Assembly (NCBI GenBank): GCA_021740745.1
Contig: JAIOZF010000020.1
Coordinates: forward strand, 1 to 39,302
Length of the DNA: 39,302 nt
Direction of reading: 5' to 3'
Source: Crocinitomicaceae bacterium
Lineage (GTDB): Bacteria > Bacteroidota > Bacteroidia > Flavobacteriales_D > Crocinitomicaceae
Under the pieces are notes generated by a model, which saw only the letters and a program-made list of their open reading frames with translations, made no database searches and was not told the origin of the DNA. Shown piece after piece: positions 25,934-33,964 of the stretch. Made by a program: the position numbers and the translations under genes. How positions within the stretch are numbered: position 1 is the first letter of the stretch; every line of letters begins with the position of its first letter.

Positions 25934-26647
25934 TTAAAAAATCATTGGTACTTCAATTACCATTATCCTTCCCTTTTGAAGTGTATTGATTTTGATGTTA
26001 TCGAAATCTTCTATACCGAGCGCATCTCTTTGATTTAATTGCTGGCCATTTATTTCAAACATACCATCAATATTCATGATATAAATGCCATTTCCCTCTT
26101 TTTTAATAGAATAATCCAGCGTATTTCCTTCTGTAGATGATGCTAAATGAATCCAAGCATCTTGATGAATCCATGTTCCATCGTCAGTTGGGTTTGGACT
26201 CAATACCTGCAGGAATTGATTTTCTACGCCAGATAAATCATAGCGAATTTGGTCATATCTCGGTTCAACACCTCTTTTATTCGGGAAAATCCAGATTTGG
26301 AAAAGATTTAATTCCACATTAGCACTTGGATTAAATTCACTATGCTCAACACCCGTTCCTGCTGACATTACTTGAACCTCTCCAGTTGTTACTTCAGAAG
26401 TATTTCCCATGCTATCTTTATGTTTTAAAGACCCTGCCAAAGGAATTGTAATAATTTCCATGTTGTCATGAGGATGGGTTCCAAATCCCATTTTTGCTGC
26501 TACTATGTCATCATTGAGAACACGTAAAGCACCAAAATTTATTCTATCTGGATTGTACCAACTTGCAAAACTGAATGAATGTTTAGCGTTTAACCAACCA
26601 TGGTTTGCGTGACCTCTTGAAGCTGCTGTGTGAAAAGTTGTTTTCAT
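25934..26647 (-). CDS. Pirin family protein (YhhW-like)
   Basis: 237 residues from the ATG at 26647; an ATG at 26668 would overlap the -7 promoter element. Bicupin protein; some family members have quercetin 2,3-dioxygenase activity. Conserved N terminus AASRGHANHGWLNAKHSFSF, ASWYNPDRINFGALRVLNDD, and the metal site GFGTHPHDNMEIITI plus GTGVEHSEFN, giving His, His, Glu and His ligands. It is the first gene of a pirin-nitroreductase operon. The upstream 19-bp palindrome matches the one before the YceI operon, which suggests regulation by an unlinked regulator of the MarR or HxlR kind (inference). Confidence 0.94.
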   Translation of the reverse strand: MKTTFHTAASRGHANHGWLNAKHSFSFASWYNPDRINFGALRVLNDDIVAAKMGFGTHPHDNMEIITIPLAGSLKHKDSMGNTSEVTTGEVQVMSAGTGVEHSEFNPSANVELNLFQIWIFPNKRGVEPRYDQIRYDLSGVENQFLQVLSPNPTDDGTWIHQDAWIHLASSTEGNTLDYSIKKEGNGIYIMNIDGMFEINGQQLNQRDALGIEDFDNIKINTLQKGRIMVIEVPMIF

Positions 26648-26665
26648 GATGAATGTAATTTTCAT

Positions 26666-26673
26666 CAAAGATA
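26666..26673 (-). promoter_or_regulatory. -7 promoter element (TATCTTTG) of the pirin operon
   Basis: Full TAnnTTTG match on the minus strand, 18 bases before the ATG at 26647. No TTG is found at -33; instead the 19-bp palindrome (26691-26709) covers that region, so a bound regulator would either block or replace -33 contacts. Confidence 0.5.
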
Positions 26674-26690
26674 GACATATATTTTAAAGT

Positions 26691-26709
26691 ATATACCATG
26701 GTAAATATA
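26691..26709. promoter_or_regulatory. 19-bp palindromic operator candidate (copy 2)
   Basis: Plus strand ATATACCATGGTAAATATA; its reverse complement is identical over 19 bases to the element at 6211-6229. It ends 43 bases before the pirin ATG (49 in copy 1), in the same orientation relative to the gene. Confidence 0.62.
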
Positions 26710-26730
26710 TTTTTTTGAAATAATTTTTTA

Positions 26731-26761
26731 AAAAAAAAGGATGAACTCTCGTCCATCCTTT
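26731..26761 (-). terminator. Intrinsic terminator of the adhesin-like gene
   Basis: Minus strand stem AAAGGATG (26761-26754) / CATCCTTT (26743-26736) with a 10-base loop, followed by a long T/A run. It stands between the type B T9SS gene and the pirin promoter. Confidence 0.82.
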
Positions 26762-26815
26762 CCTTCATTTATTTCTAATTATTTTGGCTGATTTTAAATA
26801 GTAAAAAATCAATTA

Positions 26816-28510
26816 TTATCTAACGAGATGAAAGTAGGTGTGTCCCTCAATGCTTTTATCATTGAAATCTGTTGCCTTGTATTTAATAAAATACACGCCA
26901 TCTTCTACCTCTTTTCCGTCATCTGTTTTTCCATCCCAACCTTGGTTTATTGTATTCAAGGTATTTATTTGATGTCCCCAACGATTCAAGATAATCGCTT
27001 CAAAGTATTCACCATATTGAACATCAACAAAATATAGGTCATTTGCATTGTCACCATTTGGTGTAAATACATTTGGAGGAGTAACAATCATTGGCGGAAG
27101 AACTTCAATTTGGATTGTCCAAGTGTCATAACAAATACCATTTGAAGCAACTAAAAGTACATTGTAAATACCAGGATTTATGTAGGTATTTGTTGCTGAA
27201 CCTAAGGTATTGGTATTTAATGTGTTTCCATCTGCGAAATCCCATGCATAAGAGTTTGCAAGGATACTTGAATTACCAAAAGTAACTTCTAAAGGGATAT
27301 TTCCATAAATAGGACTAGCAGAACCATTCGCTACAGGTAATGGGTATGCAGTAACAACTACTTGATCTGTATTTATACAGCCATTTGCATCGGTTCCAGA
27401 AACAGTGTAGGTATTAACTCCAGTTGGTGGTATAAATGCTGTACCATCAACAACACCGCCTGACCAAGAGTAGCTAATTGCTCCTGAACCATTTAATGTT
27501 ACTAAAGATGGTGATGTTGGATTAGGTTCACAAATTTGTTGGTCGTTTCCAGCATTAACATTGGGTAAACCGTTAACCGTTACAGTAATAGTCCCGTTTT
27601 GATTTTGAGAACACGCAATAGAAGAAGACTCAGTGATATCGACTAAGGTATAGGTATAAGTGCCTGGAATATTCGTTGGTGCAGGCAGAACAAAATCGTT
27701 TCCAGTTGTCGTGACCGGTGTTTGGGGTGTGCCATTTAAATTGTAATTTATTGTATACGGGGCGGTTCCAGATGCCCCAGATAAGGTGACATTTGGACTA
27801 GGATCGCCTTGGCAGACCGCGACCGAATTGGTAATTGTTGCTGTTGGTAAGGGATTCACTGTAATTGTTACTTGAGATGTTTGCTGAGCACCGCAAGAAC
27901 CAGGCTCTGATGCCGTTACAGTGTAAGTTGTTGTTGTCGCAGGTGTCGCAACTGGATTCGCAATATTTGCATTACTCAATCCCGCAGCTGGCGCCCAAGA
28001 ATAAGTATATGGACCATTACATCCGTTAGTTGCATTAGCCGATAAATTTGAAGATTCGCCTTCACATAATAAAACTTCAGAAGCAGAACTAGTAACTTGC
28101 ATTGGATTGCTTCCAGCAATTGTAAATTCATATTCTGCAGTGTAAATATAACAAGGGACTTCCCATGCGCGCCATTTGTAAGTTCCAGGACATAAATTTG
28201 AAAGGTCAAGAACAGTTAAGGCATATGGTTCAGGTATGCTCCAAGTTGAGGACGATGCATCACCACCATTTATGCATAGTAGAGGAGAAAGGTAATTTGC
28301 AACACCCGTAAAAGTAGCATCTACACAAATCAACTCAATATTTACATTGTAGCAACACTGCCATCCAGCATTACTCGTAAATGTCAATTCTAAGTTGTTA
28401 CCATTAACAGTTTGCGTAATTCCGGAAAGCCCAGCGCACGGACTACAAGCCAAGGAAACAGATGTAGTTAGTGAGAAAAGAGCAATAATTAGAACGCTTA
28501 AATTTTTCAT
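26816..28510 (-). CDS. Secreted PKD-containing protein with gliding-motility (T9SS type B) C-terminal domain
   Basis: 564 residues. Signal peptide 1-22 (SVSLACSPCAG begins the mature part). Immunoglobulin-like/SprB-like repeats about 140-390 (SYSWAPAAGLSNANIANPVA, TYTVTASEPGSC; ATITNSVAVCQGDPSPNVTL; NAGNDQQICEPNPT) are followed by a PKD domain (about 395-470: YAWDFADGNTLNTNTLG). The last ~90 residues are the CHU_C/gliding-motility-associated domain: VFTPNGDNANDLYFVDVQYG, ILNRWGHQI, GWDGKTDDGKEVEDGVYFIK. Such proteins are secreted by T9SS and attached to the surface. It follows the S74 tail-fibre gene by 73 bases on the same strand and may share its message. It has its own terminator downstream. 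Confidence 0.9.
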   Translation of the reverse strand: MKNLSVLIIALFSLTTSVSLACSPCAGLSGITQTVNGNNLELTFTSNAGWQCCYNVNIELICVDATFTGVANYLSPLLCINGGDASSSTWSIPEPYALTVLDLSNLCPGTYKWRAWEVPCYIYTAEYEFTIAGSNPMQVTSSASEVLLCEGESSNLSANATNGCNGPYTYSWAPAAGLSNANIANPVATPATTTTYTVTASEPGSCGAQQTSQVTITVNPLPTATITNSVAVCQGDPSPNVTLSGASGTAPYTINYNLNGTPQTPVTTTGNDFVLPAPTNIPGTYTYTLVDITESSSIACSQNQNGTITVTVNGLPNVNAGNDQQICEPNPTSPSLVTLNGSGAISYSWSGGVVDGTAFIPPTGVNTYTVSGTDANGCINTDQVVVTAYPLPVANGSASPIYGNIPLEVTFGNSSILANSYAWDFADGNTLNTNTLGSATNTYINPGIYNVLLVASNGICYDTWTIQIEVLPPMIVTPPNVFTPNGDNANDLYFVDVQYGEYFEAIILNRWGHQINTLNTINQGWDGKTDDGKEVEDGVYFIKYKATDFNDKSIEGHTYFHLVR

Positions 28511-28583
28511 TTAGTTTTTTTTTTGTAGTTGTTGTTCAGTTAATATGTTGAAAGACTTTTATTTATAACAAAAGGTTGCTTGA

Positions 28584-30149
28584 CTACTCTTTAGACCTTT
28601 CAATTTTTTTTATTCTTTCTTCTAGCTCATTTATTTTTTGAACTTCCAAAATTAGAATTTCATTTTGTTTTTTTAGCTTATCAATCTGAATTTGTTGTTC
28701 TTGAATTGCATTAATCAATGGAACTACAAATTCAGCATAGCGAATTGAATAAAAATCTGAATCATTTTTAGGTTTCACAAGTCCACTAAATTGATGATTC
28801 ATTTCTTTCAAAAGTAATTCAACATCCTGCGCAATCAAACCTGAATAAAAATTGTCTTCTTGACCTAAAGCGCTATATTGATATCTCATCGGGTTCAATT
28901 TTAAAATAAAATCTAAGCCTAATTTTTCTTCTTGAATGTTTGTTTTGAGTCTTCTATCTGAGAATGTACCCCAGCCAACTTGTCCTCCAATTGAAGTTAT
29001 AGACGTATTTCCTATAATTACTGAATTACTTGCAGTAACGATTGATCCCGCTCCAATCGCGATAGCATTGTTTAAATTGCTCGTTGCCGCATCGGCATTG
29101 AATCCCAGAAAAAGGTTATTACTTCCCGTAGTGCTATATTGTCCTGCAAAATTTCCAACATAGGTATTGTTATTTCCAGTGGAATTAAAGTAGCCTGCAT
29201 GTGCTCCCAAAAAAGTGTTTTCTCCACCGGTAGTGTTATTGTTTCCTGTTGTTACACCAAGAAATGAATTATGTAAACCTACTGTGTTATTTTGTCCGGC
29301 ATAACAACCAATAAATGTATTTTCTGTACCAGATGTATTCAGATAACCAGCTCTTCGACCGATAAAAGAATTCATCATCCCGTCTAAATTATTAACACCT
29401 GTTTCGGCACCAATAAAAGTATTTTGACTTCCAACCGTATTGTTTAAACCAGCGTCATGTCCTGCAAGCACATTATATTGACCAAATGTACTCAGCAATC
29501 CTGCGTTGTTTCCGATAATCAAATTAGCCAATCCTCGATTATGTAAAATTTTACGGTTGTTGATCATATAGGCACTATCCGTTGGGATATTTATTTGTCC
29601 GTAAACATCAAGTCGTTGAGCGGGGTTATTTAATCCGATTCCTACAAAACCGCCATTATTATGTATGTTTGAATTGTTGACAATCCATTGAGATCCGTTC
29701 CAATAAGCTGTGTTTCCAGCTGTTGTTCCATTTGGTAAAAGTGCTGTCCCTGCATACTTTGCGTAGAGGGCATAAGGAACACTCAGTAACTGTGATGTTC
29801 CCATTTCAATGAAGTTTGTTCCTCCTGAAAAATCGGCTTCTACTTTAAGAAATTTATCATTTATTCCCCAATCAATAGAAGCGAATAAACCAGATACGAC
29901 AGCTCCTGTTCCAATATTCAGAGAGAAAAGACCAAATTCATTGGTAGTTGGTGAATGTGTCTCTGAATATAAAACTGTACCTGTACTTATTTGATCGATA
30001 ATGCTGAATCGCACTGAAATTGAAGAATTATTAATCGTTTGACCAGCTAGATTTCTAGCAACCGATTGATATTTAATTGCTTCAGGAGTCTGAGCAAAAA
30101 GTAGATTAAGAAAAAAGCAGTAAACAATTAATGCGGCAATTTTATTCAT
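28584..30149 (-). CDS. Repeat protein with C-terminal peptidase S74/endosialidase chaperone domain
   Basis: 521 residues. Signal peptide 1-19. The N-terminal part (20-125) is a beta-sandwich common in Bacteroidota (KYQSVARNLAGQTINNSSIS, LLSVPYALYAKYAG). Residues about 205-365 hold seven or so 24-residue repeats of the type NTFIGxxAGxxNTTGxxN, like trimeric adhesin heads. The C terminus has SDRRLKTNIQEEKLGLDFIL and FYSGLIAQDVE, the intramolecular S74 chaperone in which the Ser and Lys of SDRRLK are the expected self-cleavage dyad, then a coiled coil (QIDKLKKQNEILILEVQKI). In phage tail fibres this domain trimerises the fibre and cuts itself off. There is no T9SS signal. It lies 13 bases after the small T9SS gene, likely one operon. 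Confidence 0.87.
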   Translation of the reverse strand: MNKIAALIVYCFFLNLLFAQTPEAIKYQSVARNLAGQTINNSSISVRFSIIDQISTGTVLYSETHSPTTNEFGLFSLNIGTGAVVSGLFASIDWGINDKFLKVEADFSGGTNFIEMGTSQLLSVPYALYAKYAGTALLPNGTTAGNTAYWNGSQWIVNNSNIHNNGGFVGIGLNNPAQRLDVYGQINIPTDSAYMINNRKILHNRGLANLIIGNNAGLLSTFGQYNVLAGHDAGLNNTVGSQNTFIGAETGVNNLDGMMNSFIGRRAGYLNTSGTENTFIGCYAGQNNTVGLHNSFLGVTTGNNNTTGGENTFLGAHAGYFNSTGNNNTYVGNFAGQYSTTGSNNLFLGFNADAATSNLNNAIAIGAGSIVTASNSVIIGNTSITSIGGQVGWGTFSDRRLKTNIQEEKLGLDFILKLNPMRYQYSALGQEDNFYSGLIAQDVELLLKEMNHQFSGLVKPKNDSDFYSIRYAEFVVPLINAIQEQQIQIDKLKKQNEILILEVQKINELEERIKKIERSKE

Positions 30150-30162
30150 CGAAACAATTGAA

Positions 30163-30642
30163 TTAATTGATTTTAGTTAATTTAAATATGGCTATTTCTC
30201 CAGTATGCAATTCTCGAAGTTGGAGGAAATAAATACCTGAAGACAACAGAGAGACGCTTATCTGATGGTTAAAGTTTGATGATGAGAAAAAATAATTACT
30301 GTTGTAAATTTCTTTTCCTGATGCATCCTTTAATTCAACTAAATATTCCCCTGCATTTTCTGGCTTATACTTAATAATTATTTCCGAAGAAAATGGGTTG
30401 GGATATACTTCAAAAAAATTATCGCTAGTCAAAAATTCAGTACTGAGTAGATTCTCATAATCCTGCTGAAATCCTTGCGTAAGAATGTTACCATTGGAAT
30501 ATGTCTCAACGACTGTTTCACCAATAGTATAAGAAAGAGAACCATTCGTTTGAGTGTAATAATCTCCCCCCGTTGCAAGAACTTCTTGGGCATGAATATT
30601 CACTGAAAAAAGCAAGAAAAAAACGATAATTAAATTCCTCAT
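30163..30642 (-). CDS. Small secreted protein with T9SS type A sorting domain
   Basis: 159 residues. Signal peptide 1-18 (ends NIHAQ). A short mature part follows (EVLATGGDYYTQTNGSLSYT, IGETVVETYSNGNILTQGFQ), a pattern often found alone before a sorting domain in Bacteroidota. The rest is the type A sorting domain (FFEVYPNPFSSEIIIKY, LLSSGIYFLQLRE). No enzymatic domain is visible. It begins the minus-strand group that continues into the S74 repeat protein 13 bases later, so the two may form a surface structure together (inference). The ATG at 30642 starts the signal peptide. Confidence 0.85.
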   Translation of the reverse strand: MRNLIIVFFLLFSVNIHAQEVLATGGDYYTQTNGSLSYTIGETVVETYSNGNILTQGFQQDYENLLSTEFLTSDNFFEVYPNPFSSEIIIKYKPENAGEYLVELKDASGKEIYNSNYFFSSSNFNHQISVSLLSSGIYFLQLRELHTGEIAIFKLTKIN

Positions 30643-31393
30643 ATATATATTAACTCACTGCAAAATACGGAATTTGTGTGAAACAAAAAAAGTCGCTTTT
30701 AAATGTTTACTAAAAGATTACAAAGAATTGACACGGCTGTTTCGCTATACACCAGTGAATTCATGGATTTTACATCTTATTTCTGAATGAGAGAATAGTT
30801 TAGACACTTTTATGAAATAGTACCTTGCATTTTTAATTAGTTGATTGTTGAATTATAGAAAAATGCAACACGAATTTTTCAAAATTAAACAAGTTTATAG
30901 ATACGGAAAAGGCCAATTTTTTGTGAAGTGAACAAGTGGCTAAAGAATAGTTGTATCTGAATTTTAAGTTTTTGGAAGTTTTAAAAATAACTTAAAAGAC
31001 AAAACCCCTTCGACATTGATACATCTAGGGGGTTTCTAATCCACACAGCCATATGTGGCTTGTCTTAAATATTTTTTCTAATTGCTTAGAGTGATGCAAA
31101 TATAGGGATTTATTCGAGAATACCCATTTATTATTTGTTGAACTATATGTTTTAGAATAATTGCCCACTTGGATCATACATTCTATTTTTATCTTGTTGC
31201 AGCGAAAGCAAGCATTAGCGATTAATGTGTAGAGCAAATAATTATATATCTAAACTTGGCATTTTACGGATAAATAAAATACGTAATTTAACGAATGAAA
31301 ACTACGTATTTTTACTTAATTATTAAAATTCATACTATGTTTTTAAAACAATCTGTTTAAGTTTACTTTTTTTTGAGATTGAATCATTTTTTA
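30643..31393. other. Long intergenic region between divergent operons
   Basis: About 750 bases with no convincing protein gene. It separates the minus-strand surface genes from the plus-strand signalling operon. It contains a possible small RNA on the minus strand (about 30990-31090). The rest is very AT-rich and should include promoters for both sides; I could not fix a full TAnnTTTG element near either start. Confidence 0.5.
30990..31090 (-). ncRNA. Candidate structured small RNA
   Basis: On the minus strand a perfect promoter element TATATTTG (31104-31097) is followed by about 100 bases ending in a GC-paired hairpin (AAACCCC/GGGGTTT arms at 31035-31029 and 31008-31002) and then TTTTGTCTTTT. 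A 7-bp pairing AAGACAA (31066-31060) with TTGTCTT (31002-30996) could close the whole element over two hairpins; the second one is CCACA/TGTGG or AGCCA/TGGCT around 31041-31060. No known RNA family was recognised. A 6S-like Bacteroidota RNA is one possibility but I cannot confirm it. Confidence 0.33.
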
Positions 31394-31903
31394 ATGAAAT
31401 TTTATAGAGATTTTTATTTTTCAATGCTACTTGTTTTTTCCTCTACATATTTGTTGGGACAAAATTTCAATTACAAAGAAAACGCTGTATATATCTACAA
31501 TTTTATTGCAGGAATGGAATTTCCAGTTAAGAAGGAAAAAATTACAATAGGTATTTTTGGAACAACAAAAACGGAGAACGAAATAAGGACATTAGTCAGC
31601 AAAAAATCGGATAAATTTATTGTAAAAAATATTACTATTGCTCAGTCAAAGGAAGTTGACATAATTATTATTGCGAAGTCTTCCTCTCGAAAGACAAAAG
31701 AAATATCAACTCTTACAGCCAAATTACCAATTTTAATTATTTCTGAATCCGCAGATCAAAATTATGCAGGTGCTTGTATTTGCTTATTTATTGATGAGGA
31801 AGATAATTTCAAAACAAAGTATCAGTTAAGTACATATAATTTAAGAATTCGAGGATTAACTGCTTCAAAATCAATAATCACTAACTCGATTTTAGTTCGT
31901 TAA
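31394..31903 (+). CDS. YfiR-like (DUF4154) periplasmic protein
   Basis: 169 residues from the ATG at 31394; a TTG at 31373 is less likely. Signal peptide with the cut after about YLLGQ. The mature protein starts NFNYKENAVYIYNFIAGMEF, then KKEKITIGIFGTT, the typical YfiR beginning (A-Y-I-x-N-F, then I-G-I/V-x-G). A later conserved block PILIISESADQNYAGACICL also fits. In Pseudomonas YfiR is a periplasmic inhibitor of the cyclase YfiN; here no cyclase is present, and the neighbours are a TonB-dependent receptor (3 bases downstream) and a hybrid histidine kinase. It therefore probably carries a signal in the periplasm from receptor to kinase (inference). Confidence 0.72.
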   Translation: MKFYRDFYFSMLLVFSSTYLLGQNFNYKENAVYIYNFIAGMEFPVKKEKITIGIFGTTKTENEIRTLVSKKSDKFIVKNITIAQSKEVDIIIIAKSSSRKTKEISTLTAKLPILIISESADQNYAGACICLFIDEEDNFKTKYQLSTYNLRIRGLTASKSIITNSILVR

Positions 31904-31906
31904 AAT

Positions 31907-33964
31907 ATGAAAAGAATACTACTTCAAATATTTATTTTTACAATTTTTAGCTTTTCATCAGTAGCCCAAGATACTTTGCGGTCAAACACTGCTGATACAA
32001 TTGATTTTTCTAATTATTCATTGGAAGAATTAATTAAAATGAAATCTACTTACAAATCAACTGAAATTGAAAAATTAATTAATGAATCCATAGAAATATC
32101 GGCTAGAAAACCGCTTTCTTTGAAAAAAAGTCCTTCAGTCGTTTCAGTGCTAACAACAGAAGAAATTGAAAGATCGGGTTCTAATAACTTGATGGATCTT
32201 TTAGAATTAATTCCTGGAATTCAATTTAACGCAGATGTGCAAGGCACTATTGGAATTTCTATTAGAGGACTATGGGCGCAAGAAGGAAAAGTTTTGTTGT
32301 TGCTGGATGGTCAAGAAATAAATGAAATAGCTTATGGATCAATTCAATTTAATCAACAATATCCTGTTTCACAAATAAAGCGAATTGAAGTCATCAGAGG
32401 ACCTGGTTCTGCTTCTTATGGAGGATATGCAGAATACGCTGTAATAAATGTGATAACGAAGGATGGCTCAGACTTAAATGGACTTCATGTGAGTTCTTTG
32501 GTTGGTCAAACAGCCCTTACATATGCGCAGCAAAATATATCGATTTCTTATGGGCAAAAAATCAAAGATTTTTCATATTCGTTGAGTGGGTATTATTCTC
32601 GAGGACAAAGAAGTGATCAGCAATATTCTGATATTTATGGGAATTCATATTCTATGAAAGGAAATTCTCAATTAAATTCCTTCAATCTGAATATCGGCGC
32701 GAATTATAAAGGCTTCAGTATGAGATTTATTAAGGACGATTCATACATGACACAGCGTGACAACTATGTTTCAAACTTATCGAAGCCTGATAAACAATAT
32801 TTCTTAAATTCATTGGCGGAATTAAAGTATCAAAATTACTTAAGTAAAAAATTTCAGTTACTCGTAAAGGTTAATTTTAAAAATGGTGAACCATGGAAAA
32901 ACACAGATGTTAAAGATTCTATGGATTATTCCTCATATTACAACATTATTACAAATCGTTATCGAGTAAATGTTTCCGGGATAATAGATATAAACCGAAT
33001 AATTAATTTGACCATTGGATTAGAAAGTTTTTATGACCAATCAATTACAAAATTAACTCCCGAGACACAAATAAAAGCTAACTATTTAAACAATTCAGCT
33101 TTTATTCAAGCATTGATAAAAACTAGATTTGCAAATGTAACCATTGGGGGTAGGTATGATAGAAATACTTCTTTTGGTTATGCGTTCAATCCGCGTATAG
33201 GCGTTACCAAGAAGATTTCTATTTTTAATTTTAAAGCATTATATGCATCCTCGTTTAGAGCACCTGCAATCGAAAATATATTGAATGCTATTAATAATAC
33301 TATTGTGCCCGAAAAATCTGCTACATTGGAATTTGAAGTTGCTACTCAGATAAACAGAAATTCCTATTTATCTTTAAACGTGTATGACATAAAGACCAAA
33401 AATGCCATTCGATATTTTATCTTTAATGATTCGATAAACAACATTGATATAGAAGGATATGAGAATCATTCGAGTCGTATAGGTACAAAAGGGCTGGAGA
33501 TAGAATATAAGTACATTTCTAAAAAATGGACACTATCTTCTTCGTATTCTTTCTACTCTGCTGATAGATTCGAAGATTTTGACTCAACCATTCAAGTCAA
33601 AGGAAGTGCTTATTCTAATTTAGGAATTGCAAATCATAAAATTACCCTAATGAGCTCAATCAATTTTGGTGAACATTTCTTTGTAACGCCTTCAGTGATT
33701 ATTTTGGGAAATCGTTACGGTTATAATTCATTAGATAGTTTAGGTGCTGGGATTCTAAATAAGTATGATCCGCAAATTTCATTAAATATATATTTCAGTT
33801 ACAAAAATATAATAAAAGGCTTATCATTAGGTTGTGGAGTTCAGAATATTTTGAATGAAGAAATTTTGTATATTCAACCCTACAATAGTCTTCACAACGC
33901 ATTGCCTGGTATGGGACGTCAATTTAATTTGAATTTAACCTATTTATTACCTTTGAAGAATTGA
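31907..33964 (+). CDS. TonB-dependent outer membrane receptor
   Basis: 685 residues. Signal peptide 1-20 (ends SSVAQ). An N-terminal linker (SLEELIKMKSTYKSTEIEKL) precedes the plug domain about 65-185: PLSLKKSPSVVSVLTTEEIE, RSGSNNLMDLLELIPGIQFN, RGLWAQEGKVLLLLDGQEIN, VIRGPGSASYGGYAEYAVIN. The barrel runs to the C terminus, with the usual segments GGRYDRNTSFGYAFNPRIG, SSFRAPAIENILN and NHKITLMSS. The SusC-type N-terminal carboxypeptidase-like domain is absent. The S-L-E-E-L-I-K-M opening is common in receptors paired with sensor kinases or DUF4154 proteins. Ligand unknown. The stop overlaps the TTG start of the kinase gene. Confidence 0.92.
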   Translation: MKRILLQIFIFTIFSFSSVAQDTLRSNTADTIDFSNYSLEELIKMKSTYKSTEIEKLINESIEISARKPLSLKKSPSVVSVLTTEEIERSGSNNLMDLLELIPGIQFNADVQGTIGISIRGLWAQEGKVLLLLDGQEINEIAYGSIQFNQQYPVSQIKRIEVIRGPGSASYGGYAEYAVINVITKDGSDLNGLHVSSLVGQTALTYAQQNISISYGQKIKDFSYSLSGYYSRGQRSDQQYSDIYGNSYSMKGNSQLNSFNLNIGANYKGFSMRFIKDDSYMTQRDNYVSNLSKPDKQYFLNSLAELKYQNYLSKKFQLLVKVNFKNGEPWKNTDVKDSMDYSSYYNIITNRYRVNVSGIIDINRIINLTIGLESFYDQSITKLTPETQIKANYLNNSAFIQALIKTRFANVTIGGRYDRNTSFGYAFNPRIGVTKKISIFNFKALYASSFRAPAIENILNAINNTIVPEKSATLEFEVATQINRNSYLSLNVYDIKTKNAIRYFIFNDSINNIDIEGYENHSSRIGTKGLEIEYKYISKKWTLSSSYSFYSADRFEDFDSTIQVKGSAYSNLGIANHKITLMSSINFGEHFFVTPSVIILGNRYGYNSLDSLGAGILNKYDPQISLNIYFSYKNIIKGLSLGCGVQNILNEEILYIQPYNSLHNALPGMGRQFNLNLTYLLPLKN

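Noticed and set aside
26580-26600. A further ACCATGGT sequence near the pirin start as a third operator
   Set aside because: It lies inside coding sequence (N-H-G-W codons) and the flanks do not match the 19-bp element.
30703-30786. 27-codon open frame MFTKRLQRIDTAVSLYTSEF...
   Set aside because: Too short to support as a gene without conservation data; no recognisable family.
31025-31237. 70-residue minus-strand open frame in the long intergenic region
   Set aside because: No recognisable domain, and it overlaps the -7 element and hairpins of the candidate small RNA; composition looks random.
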